DNA from: JBBITW01 sp037440525
GTDB taxonomy: Bacteria; Desulfobacterota; BSN033; UBA1163
Reading direction: 5' to 3'
DNA length: 31,457 nucleotides
NCBI GenBank assembly: GCA_037440525.1
Contig: JBBITW010000019.1
Coordinates: 1-31,457 of the forward strand
The notes beneath the pieces were generated by a model, which made no database searches, was not told where the DNA came from, and saw only the letters and a program-made list of their open reading frames with translations. Shown piece by piece: positions 15,825 to 23,232 of the stretch. Both the position numbers and the translations under genes were made by a program. How positions within the stretch are numbered: the first letter of the stretch is position 1; every line of letters begins with the position of its first letter.

Positions 15825-16841
15825 TTGGAAGAGACGATCAAGAAATATGCTCAAAGGATTGAGAAAAATGAAGTAAATCCCCACTTTAAATACGATGGGA
15901 GTTCGAGTGGACTGATTCTGGATCCACTTCGTGAAGATATTCCACTTGAGGTCATCGGCTTCGGTATATACCAAATTAAATCCAATGTTATAATTAAGGA
16001 AACAAAAGAAAAAGAAGTTGTATTGGTCCCTCAGAATGGGGAATTTCAAGCAGATGTCAATGGTAAAAAATTTTTTATCAAAAGGGAAGATGGACCTCTT
16101 CCAAAAAATCCTAAAGAATCCAGTGCATCAGCACTCTATGTACCACGAAACTCAAGATTAACAATCCAGGGCCGAGGAGAGATTGCCTTTTTTGAAGCCC
16201 CTGCTCTTAAAGACAACCCCCCTTTCTTTTTATCAAATAATGAGGTGAGAGTTGAATCGAGGGGTGAGTGGGTCTGGCGCCGCGATGTGACAAATTTAAT
16301 AAAACCAAAAAATGCAAGCTCAAACCTGATTGTCGGGGAAACTTACAGCCCTCCTGGTTTCTGGTCAGGGACCCCTATACATAAACATGATAAAGAGCGG
16401 CCCTCTGAAGGAGAGTCTGATCACGAAGAAATCTATTTTTTTCGTTTCAGAAAAAGGAAGGACAAAGAGGATCAATTTGGACCATATGGGGTTCAGATAT
16501 TAATGGATGAAGGATGTTTGAGAAAGGCCTATTTAATTGAAGATAAAAGTATTTTCGCAATTCCTGGTGGTTGTCATCCTGTTGTTGCCTCACCAGTGTC
16601 AGACCTTCTTTACCTGTGGGGGCTTGCAGGCAGAGGCAATACACTAATGATGAGGGATATAGGGGAATTCATTTATTTAAAGTATTATGAGGAAATATTT
16701 CACCAAATTAATAAAGAAGGTAGAAAAAGGGTTGTCTCTAAGATGGAATTTCAGAATCTATGTAACCATTATCCATTTACTGATGATCAAAAAAGACTTC
16801 TAATGGTGATGTTAAAAGAGAAAGGAATTGAATTGGAATAA
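15825..16841 (+). CDS. iolB: IolB/KduI-superfamily sugar-acid isomerase
   Basis: 338 residues, a double-cupin. Metal-binding motifs fit 5-deoxy-glucuronate isomerase IolB: GTPIHKHDKERPSEGESDHE (H186, H188), EEIYFFRF (E201/E202) and IPGGCHPVVASP (H251), then LLYLWGLAG, which is more like KduI. IolB is usually about 270 residues; the last 58 here (about 281-338, lysine-rich, ending KEKGIELE) are an unexplained extension. It starts with TTG directly after the previous TGA, with GGAGG nine bases upstream. IolB would give 2-deoxy-5-keto-gluconate and KduI the precursor of KDG. The KDG kinase and aldolase immediately downstream make a KduI-like use attractive. Confidence 0.8.
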   Translation: MEETIKKYAQRIEKNEVNPHFKYDGSSSGLILDPLREDIPLEVIGFGIYQIKSNVIIKETKEKEVVLVPQNGEFQADVNGKKFFIKREDGPLPKNPKESSASALYVPRNSRLTIQGRGEIAFFEAPALKDNPPFFLSNNEVRVESRGEWVWRRDVTNLIKPKNASSNLIVGETYSPPGFWSGTPIHKHDKERPSEGESDHEEIYFFRFRKRKDKEDQFGPYGVQILMDEGCLRKAYLIEDKSIFAIPGGCHPVVASPVSDLLYLWGLAGRGNTLMMRDIGEFIYLKYYEEIFHQINKEGRKRVVSKMEFQNLCNHYPFTDDQKRLLMVMLKEKGIELE

Positions 16842-16864
16842 TATCTTAAAAAGGAGCCATTTAT

Positions 16865-17851
16865 ATGTATGATGTTGTCACATTTGGAGAAGCCATGATA
16901 AGGCTGTCACCCCCTGGTTTTCAAAGGCTTGAGCAAGCAAGAGGTTTGGAGCTATATGTAGGTGGAGCTGAACTGAATGTGGCGGTTGGTTTAAAAAGGT
17001 TTGGTATGAATAGTGCCTGGGTTACAAAACTCCCAAAGAATGGAATTGGCTATTTGATCCGCAATCGTGCACAGGAGGCAGGGGTTGACTGTTCAAATAT
17101 CATCTGGTCAGAAGAAGGAAGGGTAGGAATCTATTTTGTTGAATTTGGAGCCTCTCCCCGTGCTTCAAGTGTCCTTTATGACAGGACCAGTTCAGCAATA
17201 AGTATGATTAGGCCAGGAGAGATTGATTGGAAAAGCATATTTGAGAAATCTATGCATTTCCATGTAAGTGGTATTACCCCTGCCCTCAGTCCATCATCCG
17301 CTGAGACTACGTTTGAGGCACTCAGGGAAGCCAAAAAAAAGGGAATAACGGCCTCCTATGATCTCAATTACAGGAAAAAACTTTGGACACCAGATGATGC
17401 AAGAAAAATTCAGGAACCGATGATGGAATATGTGGATATTTTGATTACAACTGAGGAGGATACAAAGGTTGTTTTTGGTATTGAGGAAAAGGATTATGAT
17501 AAAGTTGCAGAGAAGCTTGCTCATCGTTTTAAATTTAAGACTGTTGCCATTACCCTGAGAGAGGATCTCTCTGTCTGGAAAAATAACTGGACAGCCATAG
17601 CCTATAAAGATGGAAAAATCTTCAGGGACAGGAAATATGAAGTTGAAATTGTGGATAGAGTTGGGGCAGGAGATTCCTTTACTGCAGGATTTTTGTATGG
17701 AATTCTAAAACTAAATGATATTGAAAAAGGACTTAAGTATGGCAATGCCTTTGCCGCACTGAAACATACCATGCCTGGTGACTTCAACTGGTGCACAATA
17801 GAAGAGGTAGAGGCACAATTAAGGGGTGCAGGATTAAGGATATCGAGATAG
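16865..17851 (+). CDS. kdgK: PfkB-family sugar kinase, 2-keto-3-deoxygluconate kinase type
   Basis: 328 residues. The start FGEAMIRLSPPGFQRLEQ with YVGGAELNVAVGLKRFG (about 7-47) is the KDG-kinase type, and ASPRASSVLYDRTSSAIS (96-113) lies where KdgK proteins contact the keto-acid. DLNYRKKLW (166-174) and the PfkB signature DRVGAGDSFTAGF (264-276, catalytic D270) complete the fold. It phosphorylates KDG to KDPG with ATP, in the cytosol. AAAGGAG nine bases before the ATG is the SD. Adjacent eda supports this assignment. 5-dehydro-2-deoxygluconokinase (IolC) is the alternative, given the IolB-like neighbour, but the N-terminus fits KdgK better. Confidence 0.88.
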   Translation: MYDVVTFGEAMIRLSPPGFQRLEQARGLELYVGGAELNVAVGLKRFGMNSAWVTKLPKNGIGYLIRNRAQEAGVDCSNIIWSEEGRVGIYFVEFGASPRASSVLYDRTSSAISMIRPGEIDWKSIFEKSMHFHVSGITPALSPSSAETTFEALREAKKKGITASYDLNYRKKLWTPDDARKIQEPMMEYVDILITTEEDTKVVFGIEEKDYDKVAEKLAHRFKFKTVAITLREDLSVWKNNWTAIAYKDGKIFRDRKYEVEIVDRVGAGDSFTAGFLYGILKLNDIEKGLKYGNAFAALKHTMPGDFNWCTIEEVEAQLRGAGLRISR

Positions 17852-17918
17852 TTTTATTCTCAGTTAAGGTGAAATAATTTATTAGTCTTAGATTATCATA
17901 CAAAAAGGAGAATTAAAG

Positions 17919-18578
17919 ATGGAAAAAAGGGAGATACTTGGGAGAATGATTTCGGAGGGACTGATTTCTGTTATTCGTGTTAATTCTCCCGGGGAAGCAA
18001 TGGATGTAGCCGAGGCTATTAAAGCAGGTGGAGGCACATTCATTGAAATTACAATGAGTGTTAAGGGAGCAATGGATGTGATAAGGACTCTTTCTGATAA
18101 ATATAGGGATGAAATCATATTGGGAGCTGGAACAGTGCTTGATAGTGAGACAGGAAGGGCTGCACTTCTTGCAGGTGCTCAATTTATCGTAAGTCCAACT
18201 CTAAATCTTGAGCTCATAAATTTAGCACATCGATACAGTGTTGTTGTTATCCCAGGTACAATGACTCCAACAGAGATTTTGACTGCCTGGAATGCAGGTG
18301 CTGATATGGTAAAAGTTTTTCCCATAGCCCAGTTAGGTGGAGCTGAATATATAAAGGCCATCAGAGGACCATTACCACAAATTCTTCTTGTCCCCACAGG
18401 TGGAGTCAACCTTCAGAATGTAGGAGAATTTATGAAGGCAGGGGCATCGGCAGTCGGGGTTGGATCCGAGCTGGTTGATAAAAGGGCTTTGATGGAAAAG
18501 AAATTTCATATAATTACCGAAAATACCCGTTCTTTTATCAAATCTATAAAGGAGGCAAGAGGGAATATAAAGGTTTAA
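17919..18578 (+). CDS. eda: KDPG/KHG aldolase family
   Basis: 219 residues, a class I TIM-barrel aldolase that splits 2-keto-3-deoxy-6-phosphogluconate into pyruvate and glyceraldehyde-3-phosphate. Visible family elements are LISVIRV (15-21), E43 in IEITM, LGAGTVLD (69-75), PGTMTPTEI (112-120), the Schiff-base lysine K132 in MVKVFPIAQLGG and VPTGGV (158-163). AAGGAG is the SD, and the gene lies 67 bases after kdgK. With kdgK it forms the lower Entner-Doudoroff branch and identifies the exit of the pathway. Specificity for the galacto epimer cannot be excluded. Confidence 0.93.
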   Translation: MEKREILGRMISEGLISVIRVNSPGEAMDVAEAIKAGGGTFIEITMSVKGAMDVIRTLSDKYRDEIILGAGTVLDSETGRAALLAGAQFIVSPTLNLELINLAHRYSVVVIPGTMTPTEILTAWNAGADMVKVFPIAQLGGAEYIKAIRGPLPQILLVPTGGVNLQNVGEFMKAGASAVGVGSELVDKRALMEKKFHIITENTRSFIKSIKEARGNIKV

Positions 18579-18612
18579 GCTCTGGAATACAGAATTAATA
18601 ACAGGAATATTC

Positions 18613-19881
18613 ATGAAAATCTCTTTTCCCTTTAGAGAAATTGATGCCATTGATGTCCCAGAAGAAAATCTAATTGGAGTCTTTTCACCTTCTACCATGG
18701 AGGTTGAGGAAAGTGAAGAAGAGATTATCGAAAAGGGTCTTACAAAACCCATCCATTCCCCTCCTCTATCCCAGCTACTCAAGGGTTGCAGGAATATATT
18801 AATTGCTATAGATGATCATACCCGAACAACACCTGTAGGGAAGATTCTTCCTCGATTACTGGAGGTAATAAAGAGAAGCGGTTTAAAACCTGATGGGATA
18901 AAAATCCTTATTGCTCTTGGAACCCATCGACCCATGACAAGGGAGGAGATGGTAAAAAAATTGGGAGATGATATTGTAAGGCAATACGATATTTTAAATC
19001 ACCCTTGGTGGGATGGATCTCAATTAATCCCTCTTGGAGAGACAGAAAAGGGGACTCCAATAATCGTAAATAGATTGGTGAGGGAATATGATATAATTAT
19101 CGGTATCGGTCAAATAGTCCCCCACAGGGTATCGGGCTTCAGTGGAGGTGGAAATATAATACAGCCCGGAATATGTGGAGAGGAAACAACAGGAAAAACT
19201 CACTGGCTCAGTGCAAAATTTAAAGGTTCAGGAATACTTGGAAAGATTGAAAATCCTGTTAAAGACGAGATAGAGAGGGTCGCTAAGAAGGTTGGATTGA
19301 GATGGATTGTAAATACCATTCAAGATGGATCTGGAAGGCTAATAGGCGTAGTGGCTGGTGACCCTTACAGTGCTTATAGAGAAGGAGCAAAACTTTCTTT
19401 TAAAGTTTATAAATCCATAATTCCAAAAGAGGCAGACATCGTTATTGTTGATTCCCATCCATATAATTCTGATCTATGGGTTGCAGCAAAAGGAATCTAT
19501 GCTTCAGAATTAGCAGTTAAAAAGGGAGGGGTAGTGATTCTTATTTCACCATGTCAGGAAGGGGTCTCCCCAAGCCATCCAGAAGTTCTCGAATTGGGCT
19601 ATCAACCATTTTTGGATATAGAGAAAATGGTTCAAAAAGGAATTATTAAAAAATTGACCGTGGCTGCTCACCTCGCTCATGTTGGAAGAGTCATTAAGGA
19701 AAGAGCCAGAGGAATTATGGTCTCCAAGGGAATATCAAGAGAGGAAAAGGAGAGGTTGGGATTTATTCATGCACAGACACCTAATGAAGGACTTGATATT
19801 GCCTTTTCAATAGTTGGACGTGATGCAAAGGTATTGATTTTTCAAAGAGGTGGAGAGGTTGTCCCATTGGTAAAAAATTAA
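18613..19881 (+). CDS. larA: LarA-family (nickel-pincer racemase/epimerase-like) protein without the cofactor lysine
   Basis: 422 residues, the length of LarA. Aligned by eye to L. plantarum lactate racemase with a constant offset of three, H108, H174 and H200 correspond to H105 (ALGTHRP), H171 (IVPHRVSGF) and H197 (KTHWLSA). K184, which carries the nickel-pincer cofactor, is N181 in FSGGGNIIQPG. DDHTR (67-71) is conserved. LarA homologues racemise or epimerise alpha-hydroxy acids, so in this operon a sugar-acid epimerase is a reasonable inference. The cofactor-making larB, larC and larE are absent from the window. Binding of the nickel cofactor without the lysine would have to be non-covalent. 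Confidence 0.85.
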   Translation: MKISFPFREIDAIDVPEENLIGVFSPSTMEVEESEEEIIEKGLTKPIHSPPLSQLLKGCRNILIAIDDHTRTTPVGKILPRLLEVIKRSGLKPDGIKILIALGTHRPMTREEMVKKLGDDIVRQYDILNHPWWDGSQLIPLGETEKGTPIIVNRLVREYDIIIGIGQIVPHRVSGFSGGGNIIQPGICGEETTGKTHWLSAKFKGSGILGKIENPVKDEIERVAKKVGLRWIVNTIQDGSGRLIGVVAGDPYSAYREGAKLSFKVYKSIIPKEADIVIVDSHPYNSDLWVAAKGIYASELAVKKGGVVILISPCQEGVSPSHPEVLELGYQPFLDIEKMVQKGIIKKLTVAAHLAHVGRVIKERARGIMVSKGISREEKERLGFIHAQTPNEGLDIAFSIVGRDAKVLIFQRGGEVVPLVKN

Positions 19882-19919
19882 ATTTATGGATTCAATTTTT
19901 AATCCACAGGAGATAATCC

Positions 19920-20954
19920 ATGAAGGCGGTTGTTAAATACGGAAAGGGGAAAGGGCTTGTAGAAATTCAGGATGTCCCTGAACCAGAGCCAAAGGAAGAT
20001 GAGGTTTTAATCGAGGTAAAGGCAGTCTCTGTTTGTGGAAGCGATCTCCATATATATCACGATAGCCATCCATACTGGCCTCCTGTCATTCTTGGTCATG
20101 AATTTTCTGGTGTGATTGCTGAGGTTGGGAAAAACGTTAAAGGCTGGAAGGTGGGGGATCGGATTGTAAGCGAAACCCGCACAGGCTCATGCGGCACATG
20201 CATTGTCTGTCAAAGTGGATTTCCTCAAGTCTGCGAACAGAAAAGACCTTTTGGAATCGGTATCAACGGTGCCTACGCCAAATATGTAACAGGTCCTGCC
20301 TCTCTTCTCCATCGACTTCCTGCAAATATCGATTTTGAAGTAGGTGCAGCTATCGAACCAACAGCAATCTGTTTTACATCGATTATTGAAAGATCCCAAC
20401 TTAAGGCTGGAGAGACTGTTTTAATCACCGGTCCAGGCCCAATTGGCCTTATATCCCTTGCTATAGCCAAGCTTGCTGGAGTGAGAATGGTGGGAATCAC
20501 TGGAAGGAACTCTGCAGAGGGAATAAGATTTGGGAAGGCAAAAGAATTAGGAGCTGATTTTATCATCAATGTGGATAAAGAAGAACCAATCCAGAAGGTT
20601 CTGGACTTAACCAATGGTATGGGATTTGATATCCTTATTGAAACATCTGGAGGGGAAAAGGCTATCTCACAGAGCTTTGAAATGGTAAGAAGGATGGGGA
20701 GGGTTTGCGCCATTGGTATCTCGGGGAAACCCATGATTTCAATACCATATGATAAGGGAATCTTTAAGGCCATTCGTTTTGATTTTTGCTTCTCAAGCAG
20801 CTGGACATCCTGGGAAAATACTATTAGCCTCATCTCAAAGGGACTCTTACCTCTTGAAAAACTCATAACCCACAGGCTCCCTCTTGAGAAATGGGAAGAG
20901 GCCTTTAATCTCCTCGAAAGCCGCCGTGCAGTCAAAGTTATTCTGATACCATAA
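19920..20954 (+). CDS. zinc-dependent medium-chain alcohol/polyol dehydrogenase
   Basis: 344 residues. The catalytic zinc ligands are C39 (VCGSD), H60-E61 (LGHEFSG) and E146. The structural zinc lobe is complete, with C91, C94, C97 and C105 (CGTCIVCQSGFPQVC). The cofactor loop TGPGPIGL (170-177) lies in the Rossmann domain. The overall look is that of sorbitol or threonine dehydrogenases, which oxidise a secondary alcohol to a ketone with NAD(P). In this cluster it is a good candidate for oxidising the sugar acid or reducing a diketo intermediate. SD AGGAGA lies seven bases upstream, and the gene is 38 bases after larA. Confidence 0.93.
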   Translation: MKAVVKYGKGKGLVEIQDVPEPEPKEDEVLIEVKAVSVCGSDLHIYHDSHPYWPPVILGHEFSGVIAEVGKNVKGWKVGDRIVSETRTGSCGTCIVCQSGFPQVCEQKRPFGIGINGAYAKYVTGPASLLHRLPANIDFEVGAAIEPTAICFTSIIERSQLKAGETVLITGPGPIGLISLAIAKLAGVRMVGITGRNSAEGIRFGKAKELGADFIINVDKEEPIQKVLDLTNGMGFDILIETSGGEKAISQSFEMVRRMGRVCAIGISGKPMISIPYDKGIFKAIRFDFCFSSSWTSWENTISLISKGLLPLEKLITHRLPLEKWEEAFNLLESRRAVKVILIP

Positions 20955-20962
20955 AGTGATAT

Positions 20963-21955
20963 ATGGAAAAAAACAGGTTTAAAGTGGTTATTACTGATTG
21001 TGATCATGGTTCAATCGAAGAAGAAACGAAAGAGCTCGGTAGAATTGGTGCAGAATTGATTCTGGCTCAGGTAAGGGAAGAGAAGGATTTGATTAAATTC
21101 TGTCATGACGCTGATGGAATTATCAATCAATATTCCCTTCTCAATAGAAACGTTCTTGAAAACCTTCCTAAATGCAAGGTAATCTCACGTTATGGGGTTG
21201 GTATTGATTCAATCGATATTAAAGCGGCAACAGAGAGAGGAATTATTGTGGCCAATGTGCCTGACTACTGTATTGATGAGGTGGCAAATCATACAATCTC
21301 AATGATTTTGTGCTCGATCAGAAAGATTGCTTTCTTCGATAAAAAGGTTAAATCAGGTTACTGGGATTTTCGTCTGGGAATACCCATTTACAGAACAAAT
21401 GGGAAGACACTTGGTCTTATTGGTTGCGGAAAGATAGGCCTTGAGGTAGGAAGGAGAATGTCGAGTTTTGGTCTAAAGGTAATAGCATTTGATCCCTATC
21501 TTGAAAAACCTCCAGAGGGAATAGAATTGAAAGACTTAGACCATGTATTAGAGGAATCAGATTTCATTTCCATCCACTGCCCGTTGAATGATTCAACATT
21601 CCATTTAATTGGAGAGAGGGAATTCAGGAAGATGGTCAAAAAGCCTATTATAGTAAACACATCGAGAGGGCCAATTATTGATGAGGATGCATTAATCAAA
21701 GCATTAAAAGAAGGGATAATATCAGGAGCCGCATTAGATGTTCTGGAGAAAGAACCCCCTGACTCTCAAAATCCATTATTGGGTTTCGAAAATGTGACCA
21801 TATCTCCTCACGTGGGTTTCTATTCAGTAGAATCTATAAGCGAATTGAAAAGAAGGACTGCTGAAAATGTCTCAAATGTTCTTACAGGAAGATGGCCAAA
21901 CTCTGTTGTGAATCGAGAAGTAATTGGAAGAACAAGAGCCACAATCTATAGGTGA
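20963..21955 (+). CDS. D-2-hydroxyacid dehydrogenase (CtBP/PGDH-like)
   Basis: 330 residues. The catalytic triad is visible: R235 (NTSRGPII), E264 (VLEKEPP) and H283 (SPHVGFYS). The NAD loop GLIGCGKIG (151-159) ends with an acidic residue later (FDPYL, D177), which favours NAD over NADP. The family interconverts 2-keto and D-2-hydroxy acids, which fits the sugar-acid setting and the alpha-hydroxy-acid chemistry of the LarA-like protein two genes upstream. It starts eight bases after the dehydrogenase stop with only a weak SD, implying coupled translation. It is the last gene of the operon; no strong terminator is seen after it. Confidence 0.92.
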   Translation: MEKNRFKVVITDCDHGSIEEETKELGRIGAELILAQVREEKDLIKFCHDADGIINQYSLLNRNVLENLPKCKVISRYGVGIDSIDIKAATERGIIVANVPDYCIDEVANHTISMILCSIRKIAFFDKKVKSGYWDFRLGIPIYRTNGKTLGLIGCGKIGLEVGRRMSSFGLKVIAFDPYLEKPPEGIELKDLDHVLEESDFISIHCPLNDSTFHLIGEREFRKMVKKPIIVNTSRGPIIDEDALIKALKEGIISGAALDVLEKEPPDSQNPLLGFENVTISPHVGFYSVESISELKRRTAENVSNVLTGRWPNSVVNREVIGRTRATIYR

Positions 21956-22026
21956 TCTAAATAGACCTAAATTACCAATCATACCAAGTCTTTCAAGGAA
22001 TTTTTAGAGATCATAAAAAAATTTCA

Positions 22027-22058
22027 TTGACAATAAAAATGCAAATTATATATATAAT
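22027..22058 (+). promoter_or_regulatory. sigma70-type promoter before the secreted 301-residue protein
   Basis: A perfect TTGACA (22027-22032) is followed by overlapping TATATA (22049-22054, spacing 16; 22051-22056, spacing 18) and TATAAT (22053-22058). It separates the catabolic operon from the envelope genes. Confidence 0.55.
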
Positions 22059-22094
22059 AAAATTATTTTCTTAATAACATCAAGGGGGTGAATT

Positions 22095-23000
22095 ATGAAA
22101 CCAAATAGATGGATAATATTTCTTTTCGTCCCAATATTTTTAGTATCTATCTTAGCAATTTCTGGATATAGTACTGACCAGGATAGAAAGACTCTTAACG
22201 AATTTCTTAATGAACTGGAACAAAAGGTTAAAGACGCTGATAAAAGAATGATAGCACACCCAAAATTTATTGAAGAGCTTCTGGCTTTAATCAAGCAATA
22301 CCGGTCGAGATTACGTTCAGTCTTTCTCTACGATGATTTTTCTGATGGGGAATATAGAAATAATCCAACCTGGATAGTAGATTCCGGCATCTTTAAAGTA
22401 ACACCCTATCGCAGGCTTCTTAGTGAAGTTTATGTGGAGAGATATCCTTCTCAAACTCCGTCAGCAGAGAAAGAGAGTCCTTTTAGTGGTTTTCTAAGAG
22501 ATATCCTTAAAACTCCTTCAGAGGAGAAAAAGGCTGAAGATAAACCTTCAGCTATCAAAGAGGCACGCATTTATACACTTGCAAAAATAGAACCAGATTT
22601 TGAAGTAGACATTACAATGGTCTCAAGGTCTTCTTGGGGATCGATGGAGATCATTCTTATAGGTGGGAGCCCACCAGTTCCTCTCTATAGAATGGTATAT
22701 CAAGCTGCCCCTTCCTCATCACGTCCTATCGAGATATACCGTGAAAGGGATGGAAGAAGCTATCTCATTGACACTGCAACCCAGTATCCCTTTCTTGACG
22801 ATGGGATGCCTCATAGAATACAGTGGATTAGAGATGTTCAGGGTCGTATGCGCATAATCGTGGATGGAAAAGAGATGCTCTCTACTTACGAAATTTTTTA
22901 CAGAAGCAATTTCACAGGATTGGCCCTTGTGAATAAAGGTGGGACATATGAGTGGGGTCCAGTTGGAGTATACAAAGCCCAGGAGATAAAAAGTCCTTAA
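22095..23000 (+). CDS. secreted LamG/concanavalin-like hypothetical protein
   Basis: 301 residues. The N-terminal hydrophobic segment (about 7-24) ends near AISG and acts as a signal peptide or anchor. A charged helical stretch (about 28-75) follows, then a beta-rich domain opening with DDFSDGEYRNNPTWIVDSGIF, a start typical of LamG/DUF1080-like jelly-roll domains that bind glycans. A Lys/Glu/Pro-rich insert (about 125-155) interrupts it. The end, GLALVNKGGTYEWGPVGVY, completes the domain. GGGGTG upstream of the ATG is the SD, and a promoter precedes it. It may work at the cell surface or in the periplasm. The binding partner is unknown. Confidence 0.7.
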   Translation: MKPNRWIIFLFVPIFLVSILAISGYSTDQDRKTLNEFLNELEQKVKDADKRMIAHPKFIEELLALIKQYRSRLRSVFLYDDFSDGEYRNNPTWIVDSGIFKVTPYRRLLSEVYVERYPSQTPSAEKESPFSGFLRDILKTPSEEKKAEDKPSAIKEARIYTLAKIEPDFEVDITMVSRSSWGSMEIILIGGSPPVPLYRMVYQAAPSSSRPIEIYRERDGRSYLIDTATQYPFLDDGMPHRIQWIRDVQGRMRIIVDGKEMLSTYEIFYRSNFTGLALVNKGGTYEWGPVGVYKAQEIKSP

Positions 23001-23028
23001 ATTTCAAAAAAGATCAAATAATATTATT

Positions 23029-23160
23029 CTAAATTGATCGATTCTCATGTCATTGCGATGTGAAGTCGAAGCAATCTCTTCCAAATTGTCATTCCGAGCA
23101 AAGCGAGGAATCTATGAGATTCTGCGCCCTTCGGGCTCGCAACGACTTCGTCGGATTGCC
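23029..23160. repeat. REP-type palindromic repeat element, copy 2
   Basis: It begins with CTAAATTGATCGATTCT (23029-), close to the left end of the 4347 element. It contains ATTCC/GGAAT (23091-23110), GCCC-TTC-GGGC (23126-23136) and CGAC-TTC-GTCG (23143-23153) hairpins. Bases 23083-23116 are the reverse complement of 31424-31457, with two mismatches in 34. Confidence 0.75.
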
Positions 23161-23232
23161 AAGCATTCTTTGGGTACTTATATGACTACACTTTAGGATT
23201 TTATTAATAAAACTCAGAGCAAAGGAAATAAA

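Noticed and set aside
16865..17851. Assignment of the PfkB kinase as IolC
   Set aside because: The N-terminal GEAMIRLSPPG/YVGGAELNVAVG pattern and the adjacent KDPG aldolase fit KDG kinase better; no other iol genes except the IolB-like one are present.
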